NCBI GenBank assembly: GCA_964521305.1
Contig: CAZFQZ010000003.1
Coordinates: 1 to 45,459 of the forward strand
DNA length: 45,459 nucleotides
Direction of reading: 5' to 3'
Source of the DNA: CAZBEJ01 sp964521305
Lineage (GTDB): Bacteria; Patescibacteriota; Microgenomatia; UBA1406; GWC2-37-13
The first letter of the stretch is position 1. Each line of letters opens with the position of its first letter. Under the pieces are notes generated by a model. That model had not been told where the DNA came from. It worked only from the letters and a program-made list of their open reading frames with translations, and searched no databases. Of this stretch, positions 1-6,423 are shown one piece after another. The position numbers were made by a program, and so were the translations under genes.

Positions 1-216
1 CATCACGTTGACGTAGGCGTTACGGTCACGGTTGAAGCTGACGGGAATAAAGAAGAATTCCAGATCGTCGGCGAATTCGAAGCCGATCCTATGAACAAGA
101 AACTTTCCCACACCTCCCCTATCGGTAAGGCATTACTGGGTAAAAAAGTCGGCGAATACGTAGAAGTGGATATTCCCGTAGGTAAAATCAAGTATAAAAT
201 CCTCCAGATCAAATAA
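1..216 (+). CDS. greA: Transcript cleavage factor GreA, C-terminal part (5' truncated)
   Basis: Frame 1 is open from the window edge to TAA at 214-216, giving 71 residues. The segment IVGEFEADPMNKKLSHTSP followed by IGKALLGKKVGEYVEVDIP is the conserved C-terminal FKBP-like domain of GreA/GreB. GreA enters the secondary channel of RNA polymerase and stimulates cleavage of backtracked RNA. The N-terminal coiled coil lies outside the window. The last 8 bases overlap the 3' end of the convergent ACT-domain gene. GreA is preferred over GreB from the general sequence, but the two cannot be separated firmly on this fragment. Confidence 0.9.
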   Translation, partial: HHVDVGVTVTVEADGNKEEFQIVGEFEADPMNKKLSHTSPIGKALLGKKVGEYVEVDIPVGKIKYKILQIK

Positions 217-871
217 CTTCAGAAGCTATTGATCTTTTCAATACCGAGAAAGCACGATCAACCTCTTTATTGTCCAAAACCAGTGTTATTTCCGTATATG
301 TGGATACTACTTCCACTATATTTATCCTCTTCCATGCAAGCGCTTTGAGAAAATGATAATAGAGTCCGGGCATATAGATATTTTCTTTAGGCAACCGGAT
401 CGTAATGGACGAAAGATCTTTCAGCTCCGTAATGATTTGGCCCTCTGCTAATACTTTTTTTATCTGACTGTAAAGCTCGTTACTTGCAATGATCGTAGTT
501 TCAAATATCCCCTCTGTGATGGTCATGAAGTACTGCTCTTCCTGTTCGGCCAGATTTATCAGATACTTGTGCATGTCTATCAGGAAATCGGTATTATTCA
601 TTACAAACTCAACCAGATTGGAACGCACGATGAGATCATTATGAGAACTTAAAACAGTATTGAATCCACTTATGTGTTTCATTTTCCTTGACAACCTTCT
701 TAAAGCCATGAGTATCGCGCCGTTTTGCACTTTCCTAAATAGTCGCTTTTCTATTGCGGGTCTTAACTGTCTGGCCAAAGCAGAACAGTTAATGATTTTT
801 TTACTCAATCCTTCCTCAAAGAATGGAGATGAAACGACAATTTGTTCGACAACTTCGGGAATCGTAATCAT
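209..871 (-). CDS. ACT-domain protein, probable amino-acid-responsive regulator
   Basis: This is a 220-aa soluble protein. Residues about 5-62 look like a helical, possibly winged-helix DNA-binding region, with the pattern CSALARQLRPAIEKRL followed by GAILMALRRL. Residues about 154-216 resemble an ACT domain (SSITIRLP, then LYYHFLKALAWKRINIVEVVS and TEITLVLD), the fold that binds amino acids in many metabolic enzymes and regulators. Residues 80-145 may hold a second degenerate ACT-like unit. The gene diverges from the lysW-linked biosynthesis cluster, and the 127-bp gap holds two inverted repeats and facing promoters. The inference is a lysine- or arginine-sensing regulator of that cluster; DNA binding is not proven. 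No clear Shine-Dalgarno sequence precedes ATG 871. Its stop overlaps greA. Confidence 0.7.
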   Translation of the reverse strand: MITIPEVVEQIVVSSPFFEEGLSKKIINCSALARQLRPAIEKRLFRKVQNGAILMALRRLSRKMKHISGFNTVLSSHNDLIVRSNLVEFVMNNTDFLIDMHKYLINLAEQEEQYFMTITEGIFETTIIASNELYSQIKKVLAEGQIITELKDLSSITIRLPKENIYMPGLYYHFLKALAWKRINIVEVVSTYTEITLVLDNKEVDRAFSVLKRSIASEVI

Positions 872-884
872 AGTTTGCGTGTTT

Positions 885-917
885 ACACCTTAAAATTAAA
901 TATTAATTTAAAGGTGT
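885..917. promoter_or_regulatory. 33-bp AT-rich palindrome in the ACT/lys divergent region
   Basis: ACACCTT at 885-891 pairs with AAGGTGT at 911-917, and the AT-rich middle is also nearly self-complementary about position 901. It sits between the predicted leftward transcription start and ATG 871 of the ACT gene. It could be an autoregulatory operator or a 5'-UTR hairpin. Its role is inferred from symmetry and position only. Confidence 0.5.
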
Positions 918-921
918 TAAG

Positions 922-950
922 ATTTTAACTTAAAATAACAATTTTGTCAA
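922..950 (-). promoter_or_regulatory. Leftward promoter for the ACT-domain gene
   Basis: On the minus strand a perfect -35 TTGACA (950-945) is followed after 17 bases by TAAAAT (927-922). The predicted start is near 915, giving a leader of roughly 44 nt that contains the 885-917 palindrome. The -35 lies inside one arm of the inverted repeat 943-972. Confidence 0.5.
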
Positions 951-972
951 TATTATTTATAAAATTGACAAA
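943..972. promoter_or_regulatory. Inverted repeat (operator candidate) holding both -35 boxes
   Basis: TTTGTCAAT at 943-951 is the exact reverse complement of ATTGACAAA at 964-972, with a 12-bp AT-only spacer. Each arm contains a consensus TTGACA facing outwards, so a dimeric protein bound here would cover the -35 elements of both divergent promoters. Part of the symmetry is forced by two opposed -35 boxes; the extra matching bases go beyond that. Confidence 0.6.
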
Positions 973-992
973 GTGTTTCTATTCCATATAAT
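965..992 (+). promoter_or_regulatory. Consensus sigma70-type promoter for the lys cluster
   Basis: TTGACA (965-970), a 16-bp spacer and TATAAT (987-992): both hexamers match consensus perfectly. Only six bases separate the -10 from ATG 999, so transcription would begin at or next to the start codon. This predicts a leaderless mRNA. Confidence 0.75.
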
Positions 993-998
993 TTTTCT

Positions 999-1340
999 AT
1001 GGTAAAAAAGGCATTTATAGTAGATCCGTTGAGAAATAGCTGGTGGTTTACACAAGCATTATTATCAGGAAATAAAGCGAAAGTTCTCAAATGTTTTGAA
1101 GGTATACCGCCGGCGCAAACTTGGCTTGCTGATCGCCGAACAAATCGCGGAAAACTTGATATGTGTATTCTTAACGGTGAATTAGTTCTTACTCAAAATC
1201 CTGGTGTATTAGTTTTTTTATTCCAGTTACGTACTTTAGGAATAGAAGCTATTGCTCTAACTGAGTCACTTTCACCCAATCTCCAGAAATTGCACCAGAT
1301 ACAAGAAAAGGGTCATATTTCACGAGTGATGATTCGTTAG
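999..1340 (+). CDS. Unknown 113-aa protein preceding the lysW cluster
   Basis: I do not recognise this protein. It is 113 aa, has no signal peptide or transmembrane segment, and has a short basic start followed by NSWWFTQALLSGNKAKVLKCF. The middle reads like a small beta-strand unit (KLDMCILNGELVLTQNPG) and is followed by a helix/strand region. It is the first gene after a perfect promoter, with the ATG about 7 bases from the -10. It is separated from lysW by 108 bp, so it could share transcripts with the cluster or be independent. Possible roles are an accessory factor of the lysine pathway or an unrelated small protein; the sequence does not decide. Confidence 0.6.
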   Translation: MVKKAFIVDPLRNSWWFTQALLSGNKAKVLKCFEGIPPAQTWLADRRTNRGKLDMCILNGELVLTQNPGVLVFLFQLRTLGIEAIALTESLSPNLQKLHQIQEKGHISRVMIR

Positions 1341-1392
1341 TTTGTTAAATTTTAAACATTTATTATTATTTTTGTTTATTTTAATCAAAAAA

Positions 1393-1421
1393 TTGCTATT
1401 TGGAATGTTGCCGTATACTAT
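1393..1421 (+). promoter_or_regulatory. Weak promoter candidate upstream of lysW
   Basis: TTGCTA (1393-1398) is followed by TATACT (1414-1419, 15-bp spacing) or TACTAT (1416-1421, 17-bp spacing). This would give lysW its own start with a leader of about 20 nt. The rest of the 108-bp gap 1341-1448 is AT-rich without other recognisable signals. Confidence 0.3.
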
Positions 1422-1448
1422 TACACCATTACCAATTTTTTCAAACAT

Positions 1449-1622
1449 ATGAAAACAACATGTCCCATTTGTGACGCACCGGTAACTCTTCAAAAAAATA
1501 CCGAAGAGTCCGAGATTATCAGTTGTCCCGAATGCCATTCGCGCCTTGTCGTTTCCAGAATGAAAGGATCTTTCGCAACTCTTGAACAAGCTCCTGCTGT
1601 GGAAGAAGACTGGGGAGAATAA
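1449..1622 (+). CDS. lysW: LysW amino-group carrier protein
   Basis: ATG 1449 to TAA 1620-1622 gives 57 aa. The protein has two Cys pairs (CPIC at 5-8 and CPEC at 26-29) forming the zinc ribbon, and ends in the hallmark EEDWGE. In LysW proteins the gamma-carboxyl of the terminal Glu is joined to the alpha-amino group of aminoadipate (or glutamate), so all later intermediates ride on LysW. lysX follows after 3 bases, and the GGGGAG inside the last lysW codons serves as the lysX ribosome-binding site. The diagnostic tail and the neighbours make the call very secure despite the small size. Confidence 0.96.
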   Translation: MKTTCPICDAPVTLQKNTEESEIISCPECHSRLVVSRMKGSFATLEQAPAVEEDWGE

Positions 1623-1625
1623 ACT

Positions 1626-2477
1626 ATGGTTACGATCGGACTTCTCCATTCTACTATTCGCGGCGACGAAAAACTGATTATCGAAGCTGCAAAAATACGC
1701 AATGCCAAAATCAATCTCGTCGACGTTCGCGAACAGGTTTTTAACCGCGAAACATACAAAGTCGATTTCGATGTAGCTTTGGAACGCTGTGTTTCGACTG
1801 TAAAGGGTTTGCATGCGACGTATTTTTTTGAATCACTGGACATACCGGTCATCAATTCTTCGGCGGTTGCCAAAATATGTGAAGACAAGTTTGTTACATC
1901 TCTGGCGCTTCAAAAAGCACACGTAGCTACTCTGCCTTTTGCCATGGTGTTTAACGAGACGCACGCTATTGAAGCAATTGAGCAACTCGGTGGTTTTCCG
2001 GTTGTCATTAAACCTCCACTTGGATCGTGGGGACGCCTACTCGCAAAAATAAACGACACCGATGCGCTTGAAACCGTGCTCGAACACAAGGACGTGCTCG
2101 GTTCGCCTCACCAGAAATCCTTCTACATCCAAAAATACGTCAAGAAGCCGGGCCGTGACATCCGGTCATACGTCATCGATGGAAAAACAATCTGCGCAAT
2201 CTACCGCAATTCGCCGCATTGGATAACGAACACCGCCCGAGGTGGCGTCGCATCGAACTGTCCGGTGACCAAAGAGCTTTCATCGATTTCGGAAAAGGCC
2301 GCCAAGGCTATCGGTCCAGGCATTCTCTCAATGGATATTTTTGAGACGGAAGACGGACTTATGATCAACGAAGTAAACCATACCACCGAATTCAAAAACT
2401 CGGAGACACCCACGGGAGTAAGCATTTCCGGTGCTATAATAGATTATTGTGTTAAAATAGCTTATAACAGGATATAA
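1626..2477 (+). CDS. lysX: LysX, ATP-grasp ligase joining LysW to aminoadipate (or glutamate)
   Basis: This 283-aa protein has the RimK/LysX ATP-grasp layout: an N-terminal pre-grasp domain, an ATP-binding segment around FPVVIKPPLGSWGRLLAKI (124-142), the NTARGG motif at 202-207, and metal-binding acidic residues in MINEVNHTTEF (246-256). It would use ATP to couple the amino acid's alpha-amino group to the C-terminal Glu of LysW. NTARGG is typical of LysX-type enzymes. Whether the substrate is alpha-aminoadipate (lysine route), glutamate (arginine route) or both cannot be settled from sequence inspection. It is tightly coupled to lysW upstream, and lysY follows after 17 bases. Confidence 0.93.
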   Translation: MVTIGLLHSTIRGDEKLIIEAAKIRNAKINLVDVREQVFNRETYKVDFDVALERCVSTVKGLHATYFFESLDIPVINSSAVAKICEDKFVTSLALQKAHVATLPFAMVFNETHAIEAIEQLGGFPVVIKPPLGSWGRLLAKINDTDALETVLEHKDVLGSPHQKSFYIQKYVKKPGRDIRSYVIDGKTICAIYRNSPHWITNTARGGVASNCPVTKELSSISEKAAKAIGPGILSMDIFETEDGLMINEVNHTTEFKNSETPTGVSISGAIIDYCVKIAYNRI

Positions 2478-2494
2478 ATTGCCGCAATAAATTT

Positions 2495-3535
2495 ATGATT
2501 ACGGCTTCTATCTATGGCGCATCGGGATATGCCGGCGGAGAAATTCTCCGCATCCTGCTCAGCCATCCGAAAGTTAAAATCCACCAGGTGACATCACGCC
2601 AGTTTGCCGGTCAACCGGTAACGCTGGTCCATCCTAATTTGAGAAAAAAAACAGACCTTGTCTTCAACGACCCCGCCGATCTCGAAAAATGCGACCTCCT
2701 TTTTGTAGCACTTCCCAACTGCGAATCCATGAAACTCGTGCCGCACCTGAAAACATACGCGAAAAAAATTATAGATCTTGGGGCAGACTACCGGATCCAT
2801 GACGAATCCCTGTTTGAACATTGGTATCATCAGAAACACGCCAATCCCGAAATGCTCCCTCGATTTGTTTACGGGATTGCCGAACTCCACCGTAACGAAA
2901 TCAGGAAAGCGTCCTATGTTTCCGGCGCAGGTTGCGAAGCTACCGCTTCAATTCTGGCACTGTATCCTTTGATCAAACACGGACTGATCGAAGATCGAAT
3001 CATTATTGACGCAAAAATGAGCAGTTCACAGGCCGGACTGAAACCTTCATTGTCCTCGCACCATCCTGAACGCGCCGGTGTCGTACGGACATACAAACCA
3101 ACCGGCCACCGCCATACGGCAGAGATTCTACAAGAACTTTCTCCATACAAAACTCATCTTGATGTTGCCATCACCGCGACAACCTTGGATATTGTCAGAG
3201 GTTTACTAGTTACTATTCACTCGATACCCGTCTCTTCAGTGACGGAAAAAGACGTTTGGAAAGCATACCGGACCGAATACGGAAACGAGCTGTTTATCAG
3301 AATGGTTAAGGAACGGCATGGTAACTACCGGTTTCCCGAACCCAAAATTCTGCAAGGAACGAATTATTGCGATATCGGCTTCGAAATGGACCACGAATCA
3401 AAACGGCTGGTTGTCATAGCCGCCATCGACAATCTGGTGAAAGGAACCGCGGGACAGGTCGTCCAGGCGATGAACATCATGTACGGATTCCCCGAGTCCT
3501 CGGGATTAGAATTTCCCGGACTTCATCCTATCTAA
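2495..3535 (+). CDS. lysY: LysY, LysW-aminoadipyl-phosphate reductase (ArgC-like)
   Basis: This 346-aa dehydrogenase of the ArgC family is close to the normal size. The Rossmann motif GASGYAGGE occurs at 8-16, the catalytic cysteine is Cys147 in SGAGCEAT, and a conserved histidine-containing region follows (SSHHPERAGVVRTYKPTGH). It reduces the LysW-linked acyl phosphate made by LysZ to the semialdehyde with NADPH. The order lysW-lysX-lysY-lysZ-lysJ and two-base spacing to lysZ support the LysW-linked role over a free N-acetylglutamyl role. Substrate specificity (aminoadipyl versus glutamyl) is not resolved. Confidence 0.92.
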   Translation: MITASIYGASGYAGGEILRILLSHPKVKIHQVTSRQFAGQPVTLVHPNLRKKTDLVFNDPADLEKCDLLFVALPNCESMKLVPHLKTYAKKIIDLGADYRIHDESLFEHWYHQKHANPEMLPRFVYGIAELHRNEIRKASYVSGAGCEATASILALYPLIKHGLIEDRIIIDAKMSSSQAGLKPSLSSHHPERAGVVRTYKPTGHRHTAEILQELSPYKTHLDVAITATTLDIVRGLLVTIHSIPVSSVTEKDVWKAYRTEYGNELFIRMVKERHGNYRFPEPKILQGTNYCDIGFEMDHESKRLVVIAAIDNLVKGTAGQVVQAMNIMYGFPESSGLEFPGLHPI

Positions 3536-3537
3536 AT

Positions 3538-4338
3538 ATGATCGTCGTAAAGATCGGCGGAGGTTCGACTATCAACTGGGATTTCGTGGCCGACGATATT
3601 GCATCTTTGCAGAAAAAGGAATCATTCGTGGTGGTACACGGTGCGAGCGTCAAACGTGACGAAATAGCCAAACAATTAGGTTCGCCCACAAAAACGGTCA
3701 CGTCTCCGTCCGGCATTTCAAGTGTATATACCGACGAAAAAGCAATTGAGATATTTCTGATGGTATACAGCGGTCTCGTCAACAAGCAAATCGTCGCCAT
3801 GTTCCTGCGGCACGGCATACGGGCAATCGGATTGTCAGGCGTAGACGGAAACCTTTGGGAAGCAAAACCAAAAAAAGAACTTCTGGTCAAGGAGAGAAAT
3901 AAAACAAAATTGCTGAAGGGCAACAAAACAGGCAGAGTGGAAAAAATAAATACACATTTGTTGGATGCACTCTTGAAAAGCGGATACGTACCGGTGATTT
4001 CGGCTCCGGCAATCAGTTATGAATACGAAATCGTCAATACGGATAACGACTGGGCGGCCGCCGTAACAGCAGCGAGTATGCGTGCCGAAAATCTCGTATA
4101 TTTATTTGAGGCAGTGGGTCTTTTAAGAAACTTTGAGAATCCGTCGAGTCTTATAAAAACAATTCCGGGTAAAGACATAGGAAAGTATATGCTCTATGCT
4201 CAGGGAAGAATGAAAAAGAAACTGCTCGGCGCACAAAAAGCATTGGAACTTGGGGTAAAAAATATTCATTTCGGTGACGGAAGAATCAAAAACCCCATAA
4301 GTTCTGTACTTAAAGGAAAAGGAACAACGATAGTTTAA
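3538..4338 (+). CDS. lysZ: LysZ, LysW-aminoadipate kinase (ArgB-like)
   Basis: An amino-acid kinase family protein of 266 aa when started at ATG 3538. That start gives the canonical MIVVKIGGG opening (Lys5 and Gly7-9 bind phosphates) and leaves two bases after the lysY stop. The longer in-frame extension back to 3367 lies inside lysY and reads as random Arg-rich sequence, so it is rejected. The VVHGAS and IVNTDNDWAA segments match the ArgB/LysZ substrate and nucleotide loops. It phosphorylates the side-chain carboxyl of LysW-bound aminoadipate. An inverted-repeat element begins 11 bases after its stop. Confidence 0.92.
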   Translation: MIVVKIGGGSTINWDFVADDIASLQKKESFVVVHGASVKRDEIAKQLGSPTKTVTSPSGISSVYTDEKAIEIFLMVYSGLVNKQIVAMFLRHGIRAIGLSGVDGNLWEAKPKKELLVKERNKTKLLKGNKTGRVEKINTHLLDALLKSGYVPVISAPAISYEYEIVNTDNDWAAAVTAASMRAENLVYLFEAVGLLRNFENPSSLIKTIPGKDIGKYMLYAQGRMKKKLLGAQKALELGVKNIHFGDGRIKNPISSVLKGKGTTIV

Positions 4339-4348
4339 ACAACTAATA

Positions 4349-4427
4349 AATATTAAATAGCAAATCAATATTAAATTTTTAAATGTTTGAAATGTGGATA
4401 TTTGTTATTGATTTGTGATTTGTTATT
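4349..4427. repeat. Inverted-repeat element, copy A (between lysZ and lysJ)
   Basis: The arm 4349-4378 and the reverse complement of 4398-4427 match at 23 of 30 ungapped positions, with a 19-nt loop. The right arm, read on the minus strand, begins AATAACAAATCACAAATC, nearly the same as a segment at 33384-33415 and at the right end of the window. It may be a small hairpin element that also works as an attenuator or terminator between lysZ and lysJ. Confidence 0.65.
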
Positions 4428-4447
4428 CAACATTTATGATTTCCGAT

Positions 4448-5611
4448 ATGAAGAACTATCAATTTTTGCAGCAGAAATTCATATTAAATACGTATCCAAA
4501 CCGAGGAATTACCCTGGTAAAGGGAAATGGCTTATACCTGTATGACCAAAGCGGTAAAATGTATCTTGACATGATGAGCAATTACGGTGTGAACATATTC
4601 GGGTACAACAACCCGTACATTACGAATGCATTGACCAATCAACTGAAAACACTTTCGAATCTGCACGGAAGTTTCAATACTGAGAAGAGATCATTGGCTG
4701 CCCAGGAGCTTATCAATCGTTGTGGCAATTTCTCCCAACTGTATTTTTCCAATTCGGGTGCCGAGGCGATCGAAGCGGCGCTGAAGTTCGTTGTGGTGGC
4801 GACCGGAAAGAAAAAAATAATCGCCGTCGAACACAGTTATCACGGCAAAACGCTCGGTGCACTGTCGGTCACATACGGTGAAAAATACCGTAAGCCATTC
4901 GAACCGTTCGGACTGGATGTTGTATTCGTCCCATATAATTCAGTCTCTGCCGTGAAAAAAGTGCTGGACAATCGCACTGCGGCCTTTATACTAGAACCGG
5001 TTCAAGGTGAAGGCGGACTCCAGAGTCCGGCAAAAGGATACCTCGAACAAATAAAAAAAATCTGCCATGAACATGACGTGCCGGTGGTTTTCGACGAGAT
5101 TCAGGCAGGGACCGGTAGAACGGGCAAATTCCTTGCAAGCCAGTGGGAAAACGTTGAACCGGATATTTTGTGCCTTGGAAAAGGAATCGCCGGCGGTATA
5201 CCTGTAGGTGTAACCGTTGTCAACGAATCTATTGCGCAAAAAATTCCCCGCAATATTCACACGTCGACATTTGGGGGCAATCCTCTGACATGCACCGGTA
5301 TCATTTCTACGCTAAAGCTTCTGGATGAAAACCGCCTACGCCATATCCGTACAGTCGGAGAATATTTCAAAAAACAGTTACATAACCTGCAATCAGTTGA
5401 TATCGGAGAAATCCGCGGCAAAGGATTGATGATCGGCCTCCAAATACTGAACGAAAAACGGAACACGGTACTGAAACTGCTGCAGCAAAATAATATACTG
5501 GCCATTCCGGCCGGCGAAGATATTGTACGGTTTTTGCCGCCGTACATAATAGAAAAAAAACATGTGGATATAGTTGTAAAAATGTTAGATAAGATAATAA
5601 TAACTATTTAA
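4448..5611 (+). CDS. lysJ: LysJ, LysW-aminoadipate-semialdehyde aminotransferase
   Basis: A class III PLP-dependent aminotransferase of 387 aa from ATG 4448; ATG 4436 is an alternative, and no Shine-Dalgarno decides between them. Visible family marks are SNSGAEAIEAALK, VEHSYHGKTLGALS, EPVQGEGG, the PLP-ring Asp in VFDEIQAGTGRTGK and the Schiff-base Lys in DILCLGKGIAGG, followed by TSTFGGNPL. It transfers an amino group from glutamate to the LysW-bound semialdehyde, giving LysW-lysine (or ornithine). ArgD and LysJ are close relatives; context favours LysJ. The final deblocking enzyme LysK is not in the window. The stop is followed at once by a hairpin. Confidence 0.9.
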   Translation: MKNYQFLQQKFILNTYPNRGITLVKGNGLYLYDQSGKMYLDMMSNYGVNIFGYNNPYITNALTNQLKTLSNLHGSFNTEKRSLAAQELINRCGNFSQLYFSNSGAEAIEAALKFVVVATGKKKIIAVEHSYHGKTLGALSVTYGEKYRKPFEPFGLDVVFVPYNSVSAVKKVLDNRTAAFILEPVQGEGGLQSPAKGYLEQIKKICHEHDVPVVFDEIQAGTGRTGKFLASQWENVEPDILCLGKGIAGGIPVGVTVVNESIAQKIPRNIHTSTFGGNPLTCTGIISTLKLLDENRLRHIRTVGEYFKKQLHNLQSVDIGEIRGKGLMIGLQILNEKRNTVLKLLQQNNILAIPAGEDIVRFLPPYIIEKKHVDIVVKMLDKIIITI

Positions 5612-5674
5612 CATATACCCGTCTTACGCTGGTTTGCCCGCTTTGCGGGATCAAACAACCTAAAGGGGTATATG
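5612..5674. repeat. Nested double hairpin directly after lysJ
   Basis: CATATACCC at 5612-5620 pairs exactly with GGGTATATG at 5666-5674. Inside it, GTTTGCCCGC (5632-5641) pairs with GCGGG and CAAAC (5645-5656) around a TTT loop with an AT bulge. It starts on the base after the lysJ stop. There is no U tract, so it is not a classical terminator; it may stabilise the transcript end or be a small palindromic repeat. Confidence 0.6.
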
Positions 5675-5719
5675 CCTATGCATATTCATGGGCGAATGGT
5701 TTATCCTAGAAATAGAATT

Positions 5720-6379
5720 ATGTGCAGATTTTTATTGGTCAAATCGGAAAACAGCGTAGATCCACGACTATATCTTGAAAAATTCAGCGCAATGGCAGAA
5801 AAAAGCAAGGCGTTTGATGGCGACTGGCAAGGCGACGGTTGGGGTATCTCTTGGCTGAATAAACAAAACCGCTGGGTATTGCACAAATCATTGAAACCTA
5901 TCTGGCAGGATAAAAGTTCTTTCTTCACTGTGTCCCGAAGCAGAATACTTCTGATACACGCGCGGAGCGCGTCATTCCCTCAGCATAAAAATAACATAGA
6001 TTTTAACCAACCGTACATCGATAATCGGTACTCGTATGTATTCAACGGATATCTCATGGGCGTTCGCCTTACTTTGAAAGGTAAAATTGGTGCTGAAAAA
6101 ATATGGTTGCTCTTACGGAAATTGTTGACCGAAAAAAACCCGACCGGTGCGTTGAAAAAAGCTAAGCGCATTTTACATACACATACGCGTCAAATACAGG
6201 CATTGAACATCGGTATTTCAGACGGAAAAAGCATATTTGCTCTCAATTATTTCACCAAGCATCCCTTTTATTACCAATTGCATTTCCATAAGGATCAAGC
6301 ACTATCGCTCATCTGTTCGGAACCTTTGGACGGGATCGATTTCACACCGGTACCGTCGGGTACGATTCTTTCGTTCTAA
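5720..6379 (+). CDS. Class II glutamine amidotransferase domain protein (YafJ/EgtC-like)
   Basis: The start is set at ATG 5720 because this puts Cys at position 2 (MCRFLLVKS), the N-terminal nucleophile of class II glutamine amidotransferases exposed after Met removal. The longer frame from 5672 would bury it and overlaps the hairpin. The protein is 219 aa, with WQGDGWGISWL (36-46), HARSAS (80-85), NQPY and the FNG motif at 108-110, as in stand-alone GATase_4 proteins. It should hydrolyse glutamine to release ammonia. No synthase domain is fused and the acceptor is unknown. It lies between the lysine pathway genes and LysRS, but a link to lysine is only suggested by position. Confidence 0.8.
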   Translation: MCRFLLVKSENSVDPRLYLEKFSAMAEKSKAFDGDWQGDGWGISWLNKQNRWVLHKSLKPIWQDKSSFFTVSRSRILLIHARSASFPQHKNNIDFNQPYIDNRYSYVFNGYLMGVRLTLKGKIGAEKIWLLLRKLLTEKNPTGALKKAKRILHTHTRQIQALNIGISDGKSIFALNYFTKHPFYYQLHFHKDQALSLICSEPLDGIDFTPVPSGTILSF

Positions 6380-6423
6380 GGCATGATCATTCATGATAAA
6401 ATAAGGATGATTTTAAATCGACT

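Noticed and set aside
1490..1888. 132-aa minus-strand ORF over lysW/lysX
   Set aside because: It covers the clear lysW and lysX genes on the other strand, is Ser/Arg-rich and lacks any family pattern.
3367..3537. N-terminal extension of LysZ
   Set aside because: The bases encode the end of lysY in another frame; the family starts with MIVVKIGGG at 3538.
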